From Toxorhynchites rutilus septentrionalis (lineage: Eukaryota > Arthropoda > Insecta > Diptera > Culicidae): DNA of 64,000 bases. Made by a program: the position numbers and the translations under genes. The number at the start of each line of letters is the position of its first letter. Within the stretch, counting starts at the first letter, position 1. A model generated the notes under the pieces. The model was not told the origin of the DNA, searched no databases, and worked only from the letters and a program-made list of their open reading frames with translations. Shown one piece after another: positions 1 through 12,700 of the stretch. The stretch covers positions 289,160,089 to 289,224,088 of the forward strand of contig NC_073746.1 of NCBI RefSeq assembly GCF_029784135.1, written 5' to 3'.

Positions 1-1646
1 CCGTCGAAAGTGGACCGTCTTCCCCTCAGAACACCTTTTACATTATTTTGCACTTTTCAAGCATTTTATATTACATTTTACATACCTTTTAACGCAGAAA
101 GAAATATTTCGAAACGACAAAAATAGACTAATCATGCTTCTTGTGTAACATATTTGCCAAGAAACTGAGGATTTCTTATAAAACTGGAAGCGGCCCGTTT
201 TACCCCACCGGGCGGTCTTACCCCATCTTCCCCTACGGAAAAGAGTTAAACACGCTCTGCTACTAGCAACAAGAAAGCTTTCATGGAAGCTTCGTTTAAT
301 CTGTCTCGCTGTACAGTCTAAATTAACAGTGGAGCAAACAGGTAGGGGTAGTGGGAGCAAAGTGGTCACCTGCTTGTTTGGTAGCATAACTATTGACTAT
401 AGATCCCGTATTGATAGTCACCTTATGTTTGAAGAATTTAATGACTTTTGAGTCACCCTGTACTTCAGTAGAGATGTCGCATGTCAAAATATAAATAAAA
501 ACAGAAATTGCTCTCTCGATAACATTTAGGTCGTAGTTCTGTGCGCATGGTATCTAAGGAATTTCTCGTGAAATTTAGTTTATTCAATCTGATATGTTGG
601 AAAAATCATCAGTTTGGACGACTGTTAACATATTCTAGGAGAGGTGAACATATATTTTGTTTAATCGTAGCAATTAATTAGCATAGAAATTATTTTCATG
701 TTTGGTGGCAAAGTGGTCATAGGTGAATAACAACTTACAATGATATGTTCACTAAAGCTGATATACATCATCACATTCTGCTCTTGAATAAAATCCTTTT
801 GTGGCTTAGACCCTGGATAAATATGCCACTCCAACTAAACCAAGCCTCATTATGCGGAACGTTATGTGTTTCTTACTACGTTTTTGGATGCATGAGAAAA
901 TTAAAATTGAGACTCTAGGTGAATAGGCCAAGCTTATTCCATACATGTGCCTACTATATCAAATATGATTTGAACAAATTCTGACGAAAAAACGCATAAA
1001 TCAATCCCATTTAGCTTGATATGTGCGTGTGACCACTTTGCCTAACCACCCCCCCCCCCCTAGATGACCACTTTTTCCACGTTCAATTTTACACCTTTTT
1101 TCCTAATGATGAAAAGTGTACTATTTGGAATTTTTCTAGTAAAAGCCGTTTGCTATCTTGAACAACAATGAGTTGAACTATAATATTCTTCGAGAAACGG
1201 AAATTTAAGCGGTATGTGGACGCTGGAAATGGGCATATTCCTTAGGGTGACCACTATGCCCCCACTTCCCCTAATAGTGTGTGTTATTCGAGGACATATA
1301 CATGTACATGATTCAATCCGGCTTTGTTATAGCTAAAAATTCTAACGAGCCTAAATCAAACGATGTATTAAGAAGTCCCATACATTCAATTCAAAATGTC
1401 TAAAATCGACCAAGCAGTTCAATCGTTCTAAATTTCCACAAATGGGTGCATTAGGCGCAATCGGTGAACAAAACTATTAATGATTTCCCTAATTAAGGAT
1501 TGTGCTCCCTAGTGACGATATAAAAATAATACAACTATAGGCCTTTCAATACAGAATTAATATACAAGATTTGTGCAGAATCGAAGCAATTTTTACGGTA
1601 GACCTTTTTCATATCGGTTCATATACCGGTCGGACTAGATTATATA
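1..1646. other. Intergenic DNA, no gene seen
   Basis: AT-rich, with a run of C near 1050-1060 and recurring short phrases such as gaccactttgcc and cttcccc at about 20, 230, 1030 and 1250, which suggest old repeat debris. The short ORFs here have no recognisable similarity. Confidence 0.5.
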
Positions 1647-2879
1647 CAGACTCGATTATATGTGATTCGATTATATACAGTTTGAAAAACAATTTTTTTA
1701 TTTTTTTAAATATGACTTATTTCAAGAATAAATGTAACCTGTTAACGTTAAGGCGAAATTTAAGTGGCTATTACATGTACAGTGAGGTAAAAATTGTGAT
1801 TTTTGAAGATTTTGCTTGAATTTTCACCAGGAATTTTTTTTTATCCCATTTATTTATTTTTAAGGCTCATTAGCATTTTAGATGTAACAGAGCCGAATTT
1901 TAATCGTGTACATGTCACATGGTTATCATATCTATAATTAGTACATTACACAGTTGTTATTCGCCAGTATTCCTTCTATACCATTACATATGGTACATTC
2001 ACATAGTAGCCATTTAGGCGTAAGATTATTCTTTCTGTTCTTCCATTATCCAGTTGGACCACCGGACAGCGGAGACAGTTGATTGATCATTGTTGGGTTA
2101 TTTATAGAACAGCAGCCCGATGTTTCTTTCAGAGCAGAGCAGTTGTATGGATGAATCGATCTTATTTCGACCGTGGATCGATCTCCATCGCTGATGATTG
2201 TTGCGTGGACGTAGCTATTCTGTAACAACACAAAGATGGTCAATGAGGGCCCTGAGTTTTGAACTCACGATCGATCGCTTACTAAGCGAACGCGCAACCA
2301 ATGTGGCTACGGAGACCCCCTTCACCAGGAATTGTTTAATTCGATATTGCAGCCAAATTAAGACAGACAGGTGTTGGATTTCAAGGAACAATTTGTAAAG
2401 CGGTTAGAGAGCTTTAATTTAATTGATAGAAACAATCAAGTTTAGTATAAATTTTTAGGATAAAATTAATAACGACACAATAAAAATTATTAACTTCTAA
2501 GTTTCTCACTTCCAAAACGTTATCAAAATCCGCTAGTTTAGATGTTGGACTTCTATATCCTGTACTAAATTTTCTAATCAATCAAATTAAAGCAACAGCA
2601 TCGTCTTCCATAGCGTTCTTTTCAATGTAGAGTCAGGTTGAGGCAACATAGTCCGAAACAAAAAAAAAGTTTCATATAAGTTTCATAAAGATAAATTTAT
2701 TTTTTTCATATGAGGAAGGTGCTTTCTGACTTCAAGATGATGAATCAAAAATCAAATTCTTCTCTTATATTCAGAAAATGAAAATACATGCATAATAAAC
2801 GAATAAAAAAACTTTTTTTTTGTCTCGATTATATACAGTGAAAAGAAAATAGAGACTGTAAATAATCGAGTTCGCTCTG
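1647..2879. mobile_element. Pogo-like non-autonomous DNA element, split by a SINE
   Basis: The ends carry inverted motifs of the type CAGnnCGAnCTCGATTATnT next to TA dinucleotides (1645-1646 and 2880-2881), as in pogo/Tigger elements. A second, left-truncated copy lies at about 43740-44320 and aligns through the interior. The family assignment rests on TIR style only; there is no transposase. The element would be about 745 bp without the nested SINE at 1833-2320. Confidence 0.55.
1833..2320 (-). mobile_element. Full-length tRNA-derived SINE, minus strand
   Basis: Read on the minus strand, the head has an internal Pol III promoter: box A-like TAGCCACATTGG and box B-like GAGTTCAAAAC. A unique body follows, and the 3' end is AAATAAATAAATGGGATAAA. 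It is flanked by a 13-bp duplication, TTCACCAGGAATT, at about 1822 and 2321, which marks target-primed insertion. It resembles the mosquito Feilai/Gecko class, but I cannot name the family. It interrupts the pogo-like element, so it is younger. Confidence 0.75.
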
Positions 2880-3132
2880 TATTAAGGATGAATAGCGCCA
2901 TACCAGTTTATAGAGATCCAATTATCAGTGGACAATAAAGGCATACCTACCTAGAACGAGAATAAGAAAAAAAGAAATTTCAGTTTGGATTGATCTCAGG
3001 TAGATGAAATGAAGTTCCTGAAATATTTAAATTGAATTAATTTCCCCGTTTATCAATTAACGTATGAAACACCAACGGGCGACTCTATTTCTTACAGGTT
3101 CCCTAATTCGTTGAAGTTGAAGTTGCTACTCA

Positions 3133-3320
3133 ATGTTTCAGAAAAATGTTTTCATCCTCGATCAAACCTTGCCTGCAAGATACTCAGAAAAGAGCAATCT
3201 GGTGGATTCAGGTGGTCCGCAGATGGGATGTGGGGACATTCCTACCGAATGCATGGAAAACCACTTCTTCACGTTTATACAAGCTCGTCTAGAGCTCGTA
3301 TCAAATAAACATTCAATGTA
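3133..3320 (+). other. Unrecognised 62-codon ORF region between elements
   Basis: Two overlapping short ORFs at 3111-3321 have no similarity I recognise. Nothing else is seen between 2882 and 3395. Probably not a gene. Confidence 0.2.
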
Positions 3321-3394
3321 ATGAAGTTACAAGTTTTCTGGAAATGGTAGAAAATACCTTAACGATATAGAGATTTTGTTGAAAAAATATTATT

Positions 3395-3830
3395 ATACGG
3401 ATCAATTATTGCCTGTAGATATCTCCATTGGTCGCTTGACCTGGTTTTAGCAGCTCATAGTGGACTATACCATTTTGATCCCACCAAATACAGAGCATAA
3501 CATTGACACCATTGATATTCGGCTTTGGTGGTGATCATACGATCTTTTGTGTTTGGATTGTCGTAGTGAGTTCGTTTTTCGTCTGCGGTAATGATTCAAT
3601 GCAAAAAAGACTTTCTTTTATACCATTCAAGCAATATTTCGGACATGCAAAATCACCGTTCGACATCTCTTGCTTCCAATTTGTAGGGAACATAATTTCC
3701 TCGTATTTGAATGTATACTGCGGCTTTGAATCGTATAGGAATAGCTTGTTGCGTTACTCCCAATGATTCTGCAAACTCTGTTTGCGTTTGACACGAATCT
3801 TGATCGAGTTATGTCTCCAATTCTTCGTCT
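3395..3830 (-). pseudogene. Mariner transposase fossil
   Basis: On the minus strand, broken frames read FAESLGVTQQAIPIRFKA, then DVERRFCMSEILLEWYKRK, then ADEKRTHYDNPN and finally MLCIWWDQNGIVHYELLKPG. These are landmark stretches of mariner transposases, including the first catalytic Asp region (consensus DEKW.HYDNP). Stops and frameshifts occur throughout, the N- and C-terminal parts are missing, and no TIRs are found, so it is an old inactive copy. Confidence 0.8.
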
Positions 3831-3844
3831 AAGTTTAAAGTTGA

Positions 3845-4087
3845 CCCGGACGCTCGATTCCCGTTCTGGTCGGGGGAATTTATCGTCAAATTAATTTCCT
3901 TCGACTGGCACTGTACCCACACGTATTCTAGAGCTTGCCACTTAGAATGCAATCAAGGCGTGTTATTTGGCATATAAATCTCAACTAGGTACTAATAAAA
4001 ATGACGCAAGTAATATTACGTTGAGACGGCGAAGTTCCTATAGAATCGTTAGTGCCATCTAATAAGAAGAAGAAAAAGAAGAAGAAG
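3845..4087 (+). mobile_element. tRNA-head SINE with GAA-rich tail, 5' truncated (copy 1)
   Basis: It begins inside the tRNA-like box B region (GCTCGATTCCCGTTCTGG) and ends in GAAGAAGAAAAAGAAGAAGAAG. It aligns with the more complete copies at 16053-16328 and 48393-48663 and the partial copy at 37746-37970. Confidence 0.8.
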
Positions 4088-6532
4088 ACCCAACAATACA
4101 AAACTATTATCAGAAACAATTCTCGTACAAGATTTCTTCGCCACTTATAAAAAACATGACACTATCTTATACAGGATATTTGTACTAACTTGAAAAATTG
4201 TTCAATTAATATTCTTCCAAATAGGCTTATTTTCTCTTAAAAATTCGCTACTATATTCCACTTCAAGCAATCAACGTTTTATCCCGTATGGTTGAAAAAT
4301 CTACAATTCGAGCGTCTTGAATATTTTTTTCCAAGCACTTTTGTGATGCAGTATCTAATTCACCTATCAATGCAAATCCTGTACTAGGTGTTGTAGCTTT
4401 AACTACTACTGAAAGATCTCAAAGATCCTTCTATGGATTATCTATATCCCACTTATGACAGAGTTTTCGAACTTTTCTTGTTTTGAGATCTGCCAAACTA
4501 GTTCTAAAAAAGAAGTACGCCACTTAGAAAAAAATATCGGTTGCTCCCATTCGAAAATTGAGAGAATTTGGTGTTAAGTAGTTGAATTAGTGGAATTAAG
4601 TTAAACAAAAATAATTCAGTGTTTTCTGAGTTTTTTTTTTCGACTTTCCTCCTAAAATTGCATGATCAACTTGATTGTTTATAAAAATAATATTAATGCT
4701 GTATACACTATTCCTGGTCCAACAACTCTTTTTCACCTGAAAGCTGGATCAAATGACCAAATTTGCGATAATTATTAATGACATTGATGACAAGCTTGTA
4801 AAAAAAAACATGACATTACAAACGGAATCTTCTGAAATGGTGTTGTTTGATGTCATCTATGATCAAAATTTCATCAAAACAAACAAGCCTCGATAATAAC
4901 AGAATTGAAAAACACATCGGTCGCACATAATAGAAAATGTTTCAATCAATAACGATCCCATGGTTTGTGGCAATGGATTATAAAGCAACCAATTAATGGA
5001 ATAATATGAACTCAATAAAGGCATAAAAGCCACAGTTTTCAATGCCCCAATAGAAAAACATTTTGAAATTTCGATTCACCCAGCAAATCAAAGCTTGGCT
5101 ATTGAATACATCACTTAATTAGCATTCTCTTTCAACGTCTGGAATGTGAATTAATTTGAATGAATTGAAGTTCCACAGCACACATTCCGCTCTGTTCGAT
5201 CGGGGCTCTGAAATTGGATATTAATACATCGCAGATTCGAATACCGACACGGACCATTATTTTTCCCGCGTGGTTGCAAACAAATCGCATTCCATAAATG
5301 GTTCATCGTTTGCCGGGGAAAAGGAGTTTACACCTAATTTACCAGAAACTATGTCGTGTCCCTGTGAAGGAGAAAAACTGATCGTGCTCGAGTCGAGACG
5401 TAAGCGAATGACAATTCGGCCAAATTTTCAACACAAACACGTCTCGCGTATTAATAGATGGGTGATAATTTCGGAGCTTCAAATTCAATGAGCTGTAAAC
5501 AGAAAACAGGGTTTGAAAAGCCTTTTATTTAGTGTACAAAACACCAATTTATCACGGTCGGTGAGATCGACACGATCACACGGATCGAAATTAGTTACTG
5601 AGTGGCAATATATCAAATTAAAATTTGCTTTTGGTGTAGGCATGGAATCCTATCGGGACTCGTGTATTTCATTGCATTACAGAGCGTTTCGTGCGGTATC
5701 TAATTCCTTCTCGTTATGGGAAACGAGAACATCCATTATATTTTTCCGCAAGCTCGAAATTGATTGCATTACCGGTGCTACTAATTGGTGGAATGGTAAT
5801 TTCGTCGAATCCACTTAAATTGGGTTCCTCCTGTTCATCGTATGCCGAAAATCACGTCGTGAAACTGCCAGCGGTTGTGCAACCGGCAAACAAGTTCATC
5901 AATTCCAAAAAACTAATTACGCCCGGCAGCGACTCAACGCAGCGCCCCGATTGGACGCCGCTTGCCCAATACAATCAGTGGTTCTTTTGTTGTGTGCGCC
6001 CACCCACCCAATGACCAGAATATTTGCAACGATACTCCTCACCCTGCGTCAGTCCGAGGAAAGAAAGGCGAGAAAAAATATCCGGGCGTTGATGGCGACT
6101 TTCACCCTTTGGAGCGCTGCGTGTTGCAACTAATTGTCGTTTGGTAATCGCCATTGGGTGAACACAATGCATGGCTCGAACGGAACAAAAGTTTTATTAT
6201 TGAATCAATTTCAGCGTATCCGTCGGGACGCAAGGACGAAACTCAGTGTTGATGACCAGAACGAAACAACGAAGCACCGAACAAAAGTTCGGATCGGTTG
6301 AGCTAGTTTTCCAATTACTGCGCCACCGGGCGCTACAAGCTGAGATTTGATTCCTGCCAGGCTGGTCGCGTTCGCTTTCGATCGAATTCTGATGTGAATG
6401 AAAGTTTATCGTTCTGTTTTTTCGATTCGTTGCATCAAGTGTCAATTATAGCAAGAAGAAAGTGTACAGCTGATTAACAAATAAACCCGAATTTCCAATT
6501 ACGAGTTGAACCACGGCATAACGATAACCGCA
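4088..6532. other. 5' flank of the receptor gene
   Basis: No gene is recognised. The first 1.1 kb is AT-rich. From about 5230 to 6450 the sequence is more GC-balanced, with several overlapping short ORFs on both strands but no similarity, conserved splice chain or signal peptide. It may contain the Gr promoter. Confidence 0.4.
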
Positions 6533-6748
6533 ATGAAGTCAATAAAACTGTTCTACAGTATCTCGAAACTATTTGGTTTGTGTCCGTTCCGACTAGATGG
6601 TGCAGTTTCACGCAATGCGACGACCGATTTCGTTAAGCAGTTGCTTCCGAGCTTTCTGGTGCTTGTGTTCTACACCTTCTGCTTGGTGAGCATCTACTGG
6701 CAGGCCAGCAACACCTCGAATACCTCCAATGTAGCCAACTGGATTCAG
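6533..6748 (+). CDS. Gr exon 1 (residues 1-72, TM1)
   Basis: The exon opens with ATG in the context cgcaATGa, encodes a short basic N-terminus (MKSIKLFYSI...) and then a hydrophobic helix (LLPSFLVLVFYTFCLVSIYW, residues 37-56). It ends in phase 0 after Trp-Ile-Gln at a GTGAGG donor. The following intron (6749-6816) is only 68 nt and ends in a clear TTTCACAG acceptor. No convincing TATA box or transcription start can be assigned upstream. Confidence 0.85.
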
Positions 6749-9700
6749 GTGAGGTATCATTGTTATCGCAAGTGCAACCGATGACTAACCAAAATAATAT
6801 TATTTCCATTTCACAGTTTGTTCCAAATGCAGTTAGTTTCATATCGGCAATAATACTTGCTATTCGCCATAGAGCCGTTTTTAGCGAAATATTGACAATG
6901 TTCGCACTTTGTGATGAGAAAATACGATCTCTGTTCAGTATTTCGTCTACGATGGTGAACGCAAAGATGCGACGGGCATCCATGCTTGCATGCACTCGTA
7001 AGTAGTTTCAAGTCATTTGTTTTTTTTCGAAAACACCTTCTCGAAAATCTGAGAACCCCATATCGGTTTGACATGGTCATTTTAGTCTTATCAATTCCCT
7101 AGATAAGACGGAGAGGTGTGATAGAGGATAGGTCTGATAACTGCTAACTGCTACTTGCCTAATTATTTTCTAGCTTTTAGTACATTATTATGTTTAATCA
7201 CAATTAAACCGTTTACCTTAAAAAGTTTGTTTTACTTATTTTATGTTCTAGTTTTTAGTACATTATCTGTTTCATTAGAATATTTCTCTACAATAAAACC
7301 ATTGTACTGTATTCTATCAGTCAAACAATTTCATTTGATACCGATATTGACTTGATTGCAGAAAATACATAGTGTGTTCTCCAAATTAAGTTCATTCGTT
7401 TGATACACATATCTCAATCAATCTTTTTTGAGATGATATGGAATCAGCTATTTTGAAACGGCGGCCAACTTGGATTTTTTAAGATAAGCAGTTTTAAAAT
7501 GACAGCAGAGATAAAGGTGTTTTATAAATTCGGTCAGTTCCTATTGGTCGAATTTCTATCAATATGGGACAACCCTACAGACATACAAACGTACATACAA
7601 ACAGTTCAAGCTAAATAAAACCGTTCAATAAAGTAATTTGCTATTTTGTGATTGCGGCCATCTTGGATTTGGTTCTTGCATGATCTACTGTGACCTGCGT
7701 GCAATTCCGAATGAAATCGTCCAAAAAATGCAGATTTTAAAAACATGTATTTTTGATTCGAATGAAAGTTTGTATTCCGTTTGGGTTGGAGGAAATATAA
7801 GTTTTCCACAGCAATTGGAAAAATTTTGACTCAAGCGTAACTTTTGAAAAGGGCGTATCGATTTTAGTAGGAGAAATCTTTGATAATGTATATCTAAAAA
7901 ACTATGAGTCGTACCGAAATAGTGTCTTAGAAAGAGTTATAGCGTATTGATGTCTAAACATGAAAAAAATAGTACTCTTTTTTTTATTTACAAAAAAAAA
8001 CTTTAATTTGCAATATCCAAAATACATATTTTTTATTTTTTTTTAAATTTTTTCATATAAAATAGAAGTCATGTAGAAATTTAAAAAAATGGGTCCAAGA
8101 TGGTAAAACTATTTTTGACGAACTTTGTGGAACATCGAATTTTTATGAATTTCCGAAACTTCGAATTTTTGTATGTTAACAATCATTCTTAGCCAAAAAT
8201 TATGATTTCTGATGTGATTTAAAAAGCTCATTATAAATCTCCTTCTAAGTGTAGCCATTCTCGAGATATTTTAAAAAGTATTTCTAGTTTATTGTCTTTT
8301 TTATAGTAAATATTCCCTTTTTATATGTTTGTCGTGTTACACCGTCATGTTCATGAAATTTTATGAATTTGCTTATAATTTCCAACAACTTTTCCAAATA
8401 CATCATTATGGTAAAAATATATGTGTAGGAGTTACGTTGAACAACTTTTGAAGACATGTGGGTTAACACGAAATGTAGCGATATTAAAAAATCTTTTTTT
8501 ATCTTAATACAAACTTTTAACATATTATTCGTGTTACACAATCAAAACACGAACAGTAGAATTGAAATCCCAACAACAAATACACCTTGTTGATTCAACC
8601 GGACGTTATGGGTACAAATATAATTAACTTGTTTACGTTATGCCTAGATTATACCTGAAGTCAGGTATCTTTAAGCTACCTCTGTACAGGTATATAAGGT
8701 CAGGTACCTTTAAGGTACCTCTATAATGTATATAAAGTTACTCATATTCAAACATCGTTCATCAGTCGAACAATCTTCCTTATAGAGTGAATAACAGTAT
8801 ACCACAATGGACTACAAATTTTTTTTTTCGTGTTGTAGACCGTTTCCGAAAGACGGTGAGAAATGTTCATCTGAAAAACGTTTCTTAACCGTGTCAATGA
8901 TTGAGAAACTTAAGTCAATGGGATGCAATATCCTTTTAGATACATCTTAAAAAATTTGCGGATCATGCCGTTTATCTGTATACTCTTCCAAACCAAAGCA
9001 GTGTAATACTGAGGAGCAGATCAGTACAGCAGTAGGAATTACTTTAGAAGAAGTACCATCAATAGTTTCAGTCATTTCAGCATCTTCGCAAAATTCCCAA
9101 AACAGCAATATACCAGAGTATTCCCGAGCGTACAAAATTGAGCTATTCAACAAGGGAATCGCCGGTATTAACGTTTCAGCAATAATGACGAAAAGACTTG
9201 GACAGGATAGTTACCCCGAACAAAAACTCAATGAAATTTCTAAAGGCATTAAAAGAAATCTATTTTCCTTTTCACATGAAGAAGACGAAGAGTCGAACTC
9301 TAAACAAAAGGCAAAAGATTTTGATGATATTATCAATCAGCTCAAGGAGAAATTTGACCACACAGAGACAACAAGATCAGAAAAAGTTAGAATTTTCACA
9401 GTTTTGCCTAAGTCTTGGTCCATGCAAAAAATGAAAGAAGAATTTGGCGTTAATAAATATATGGCAATTCAAGCCAAAAAACTGGCAGATGCCAAAGGCG
9501 TATTGTCGACACCACATAGCAAATATTGACCAAGTTTAAGTGAAGATGTTAAAAATCATGTTTTGGAATTTTATAATGACAACGATATCAGTCGATCATT
9601 ACCTGGAGAAAGAGACTATGTTTCTGTAGCCAAAGATGGGAAGCGTCAACACATCCAAAAAAGGTTATTAATAACACCATTACGAGAAACTTTCAACAGA

Positions 9701-12700
9701 TTTAAGGAACTTAATCCAAATTGCAAAATTGGATTTAGGTCTTTTGCATCAATGCGTCCGAAGCATTGCAAATTGCTGAGTAGTTCAGGAAATCATAGTC
9801 TCAAAAAATTGAATTAGCATTGAATGCAGAGAATATATGGAAAAAATACTATGTAACATATCAAATAGATCAAAATACTGTTACCTTCGTGAATGTAAAA
9901 AATGCCCAACAATGGACGAGTTTGGAAACTGGTTTCTAGATGAGCTTCAGGAACGCAATTTAATTGAAATCACTTATGCACTATGGATTTCTACTGATCG
10001 ATGCGACATAGAAACTCTTGTAAAACCGGTGGAAGAATTTGTATCGTATTTTCGCGAAAAAATAGAAAAATTACTTACTCATGATTACATTAAAACACAA
10101 CAGTCCATATTTCTTAACAATATAAAAGCTAATTTGCAAGAAAATGAGGTTGTTGTGATTTGCGATTTTTCCGAAAATTATTCATTTGTGCTCCGAGATG
10201 AAGTTCAAAGTCATCACTGGAACAATGATCAAGCAACAATCCATCCATTCGTTGTTTATTATAGAGATGAAAAAGGTTCTCTGGCAAACTTAAGCTTTGT
10301 AGTTATATCTGAAGTTTTAAGTCATGATACAATAGCTGTGCAAGTATTTATTTCTAAATTAGTAACATTTTTGAAACAACAAATGCAGGTAAAAGAATAA
10401 AATTCACGTCGGATGGTGCTGCATCCCAGTATAAAAATAGGAAAAATTTTGCGAGTTTAAGTCAGTTTAAGTCGAAATACGACATTGACGCTGAATGGCA
10501 TTTTTTTGCAACATCACACGGCAAAGACCTTGTGATGTAATTGGTGGTTCATTAAAACGGATGGCAACAAGAGCTAGTTTGGCTAGGCAGCATGAACATC
10601 CGATTACGAGTGCAAAAACGTTATTTGACTGGGCTAGCAGGCGAAAAGAAGACTATCTTACAAAATTGTCATTTTCATATATGTCACAAGAAGAATATGA
10701 TCAGGGTGTGGAAGAATTGAGTAGCATGTATGATAACACCAAACAAATTCCAGGTACCCAAAGGTATCATTCTTTTGTACTTGTACCCGAGAATGAAGTA
10801 GCAGCAAAGTTGTACTCTAACGACAATGCAGCAAGTTATCATAATGTGTGTAGAAATATAAGAAAATAATGAAAAAATTAAATTATATACAAAAAAATTG
10901 TTAGTTGATAAAAATAAATGTTAATAAAAAATAAATGCCAAAAATTCTAGTATTATTATTAGTATCTCTTAAACTCCGATAAATATAGGAATTATTTGAC
11001 CAAATTGTAGAGAATTATATTTTTTTCTTTTTATAAATGTTGTGTTCTGTTGGCGCAACATGTATAACATGTTAAAAGTTTGTATTAAGATAAAAAAAAA
11101 CATGTTTTAATATCGTTTTATATTAACCCACATGTGCTCAAATGATTTTCAACGTAACTCCTAAACATATAAATCAAAAATATACATCATCATGGATTTG
11201 GAAAAGTTGTTGGAAATTATAAGCAAATTCATAAAATTTCATGAACATGACGGTATAACACGACAAACATATTAAAAGGGAATATTTACTATAAAAAAGA
11301 CAATAAATTAGAAATATGTTTCAAAATATCTCGAGAATGGCTGCATTTAGAAGGAGATTTATAATGAGCTTTTTTGTTTTAAATCACATCAGGAATCATA
11401 ATTTATGGCTAAAAAATATTGTTAACATACAAAAATTCGAAGTTTCGAAAATTCATTAAAATTAAAGTTTTTTTTTTGTAAATAAAAAAAAGAGTACTGA
11501 TTTTTTTTCTCAGTGTATACTTTTATCATGTGAAGACATCAATAAGCTATAACTCTTTCTAAGACACTATTTCGGTACGACTCATAGTTTTTTAGATATA
11601 AATTATCAAAGATTTCTCCTACCAAAATCGATACGCCCTTTTCAAAAGTTACGCTTGATTAAAAAAATTCACAATTGCTGTGGAACACTCATATTTCCTC
11701 CAACCCAAGCGGAATACAAACTTTCATTCGAATCAAACATACAAGAGAGAGGATCTTGTCACATTTCATCAAACAATATTTTTTTTTCCTTTATTGATTT
11801 AATTAGGCTAAAGTGGATAAAGAGCCACCATCAAGCAATACATTTTAAAACTATTTGAATATATTATAACTACATAATTATTAACTTAAGTCTAATTAGC
11901 TAAAACTACAGTGCAATATATAAAAAAATATAATTTATTCCACACAATAGATTAGTGCTTATAAAAAACCCAGTGTATTACTAAACTGAAATTCTTAAAG
12001 CTTCTGATAAACAAATATTCTCGAATCGTATATAAACGAGTTCAAAGTTGTATATAATCGAATCATTTATAATCGAGTCAGTATATAGTCTGTAATCGAG
12101 TTCGACCTGCAGAGCTTCTAGTATTCATTGAAGTTATTTTTTCTGCTGATTACACTGAATGCTGAATGCCTATAAAAAACGGGACGATGATCGGAAAAAG
12201 CGATCCTGAATGTGATTGAAGAGATAAAAAGCACGAACTGTATCCCAATTTATAGCCCATAAGAAATAAACAATTTCTCTATTTTTGTTTTTTTTTGTTT
12301 TCTATCTTTAACAAACGGAATTGGAATTGACCCTCATAATAGTCACAATCATCTGCGGTGGAGTTTCGAGTTCCCTGAACTACATGATGGGCGTGAACTG
12401 GAACCTGATCTGGACGCTGTTTTACTGGCTAGCATTCAGCATTCCAAAGGTAAGTGGAAATATTATTCGCGCATAAAAGCCTGCTCGAGGGGTGCTGCTG
12501 CTGCACTCAGAGGGGTGCTGCTGCTGATATCAGAGATGCTTCTTTATCGTTTTTGAGATATGATTTTTCTAAATTAACTGATGGTTCGTAAAAACAATTT
12601 CTCCGCCTTTCTTCCACTACAAAAATTCATAACTTTTGCCCTACATGACCGATTCGGATGATCGACAATCAAATTGAAACTTGAAAATATAATTTTTGCG

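Noticed and set aside
5270..6014. Overlapping ORFs considered as upstream Gr or other exons
   Set aside because: No similarity, no consistent splice phase, and ORFs on both strands. Exon 1 has its own ATG at 6533.
6506..6532. Nine-residue N-terminal extension of the receptor
   Set aside because: It would begin at TTG. The first ATG in frame is at 6533 with a better context.
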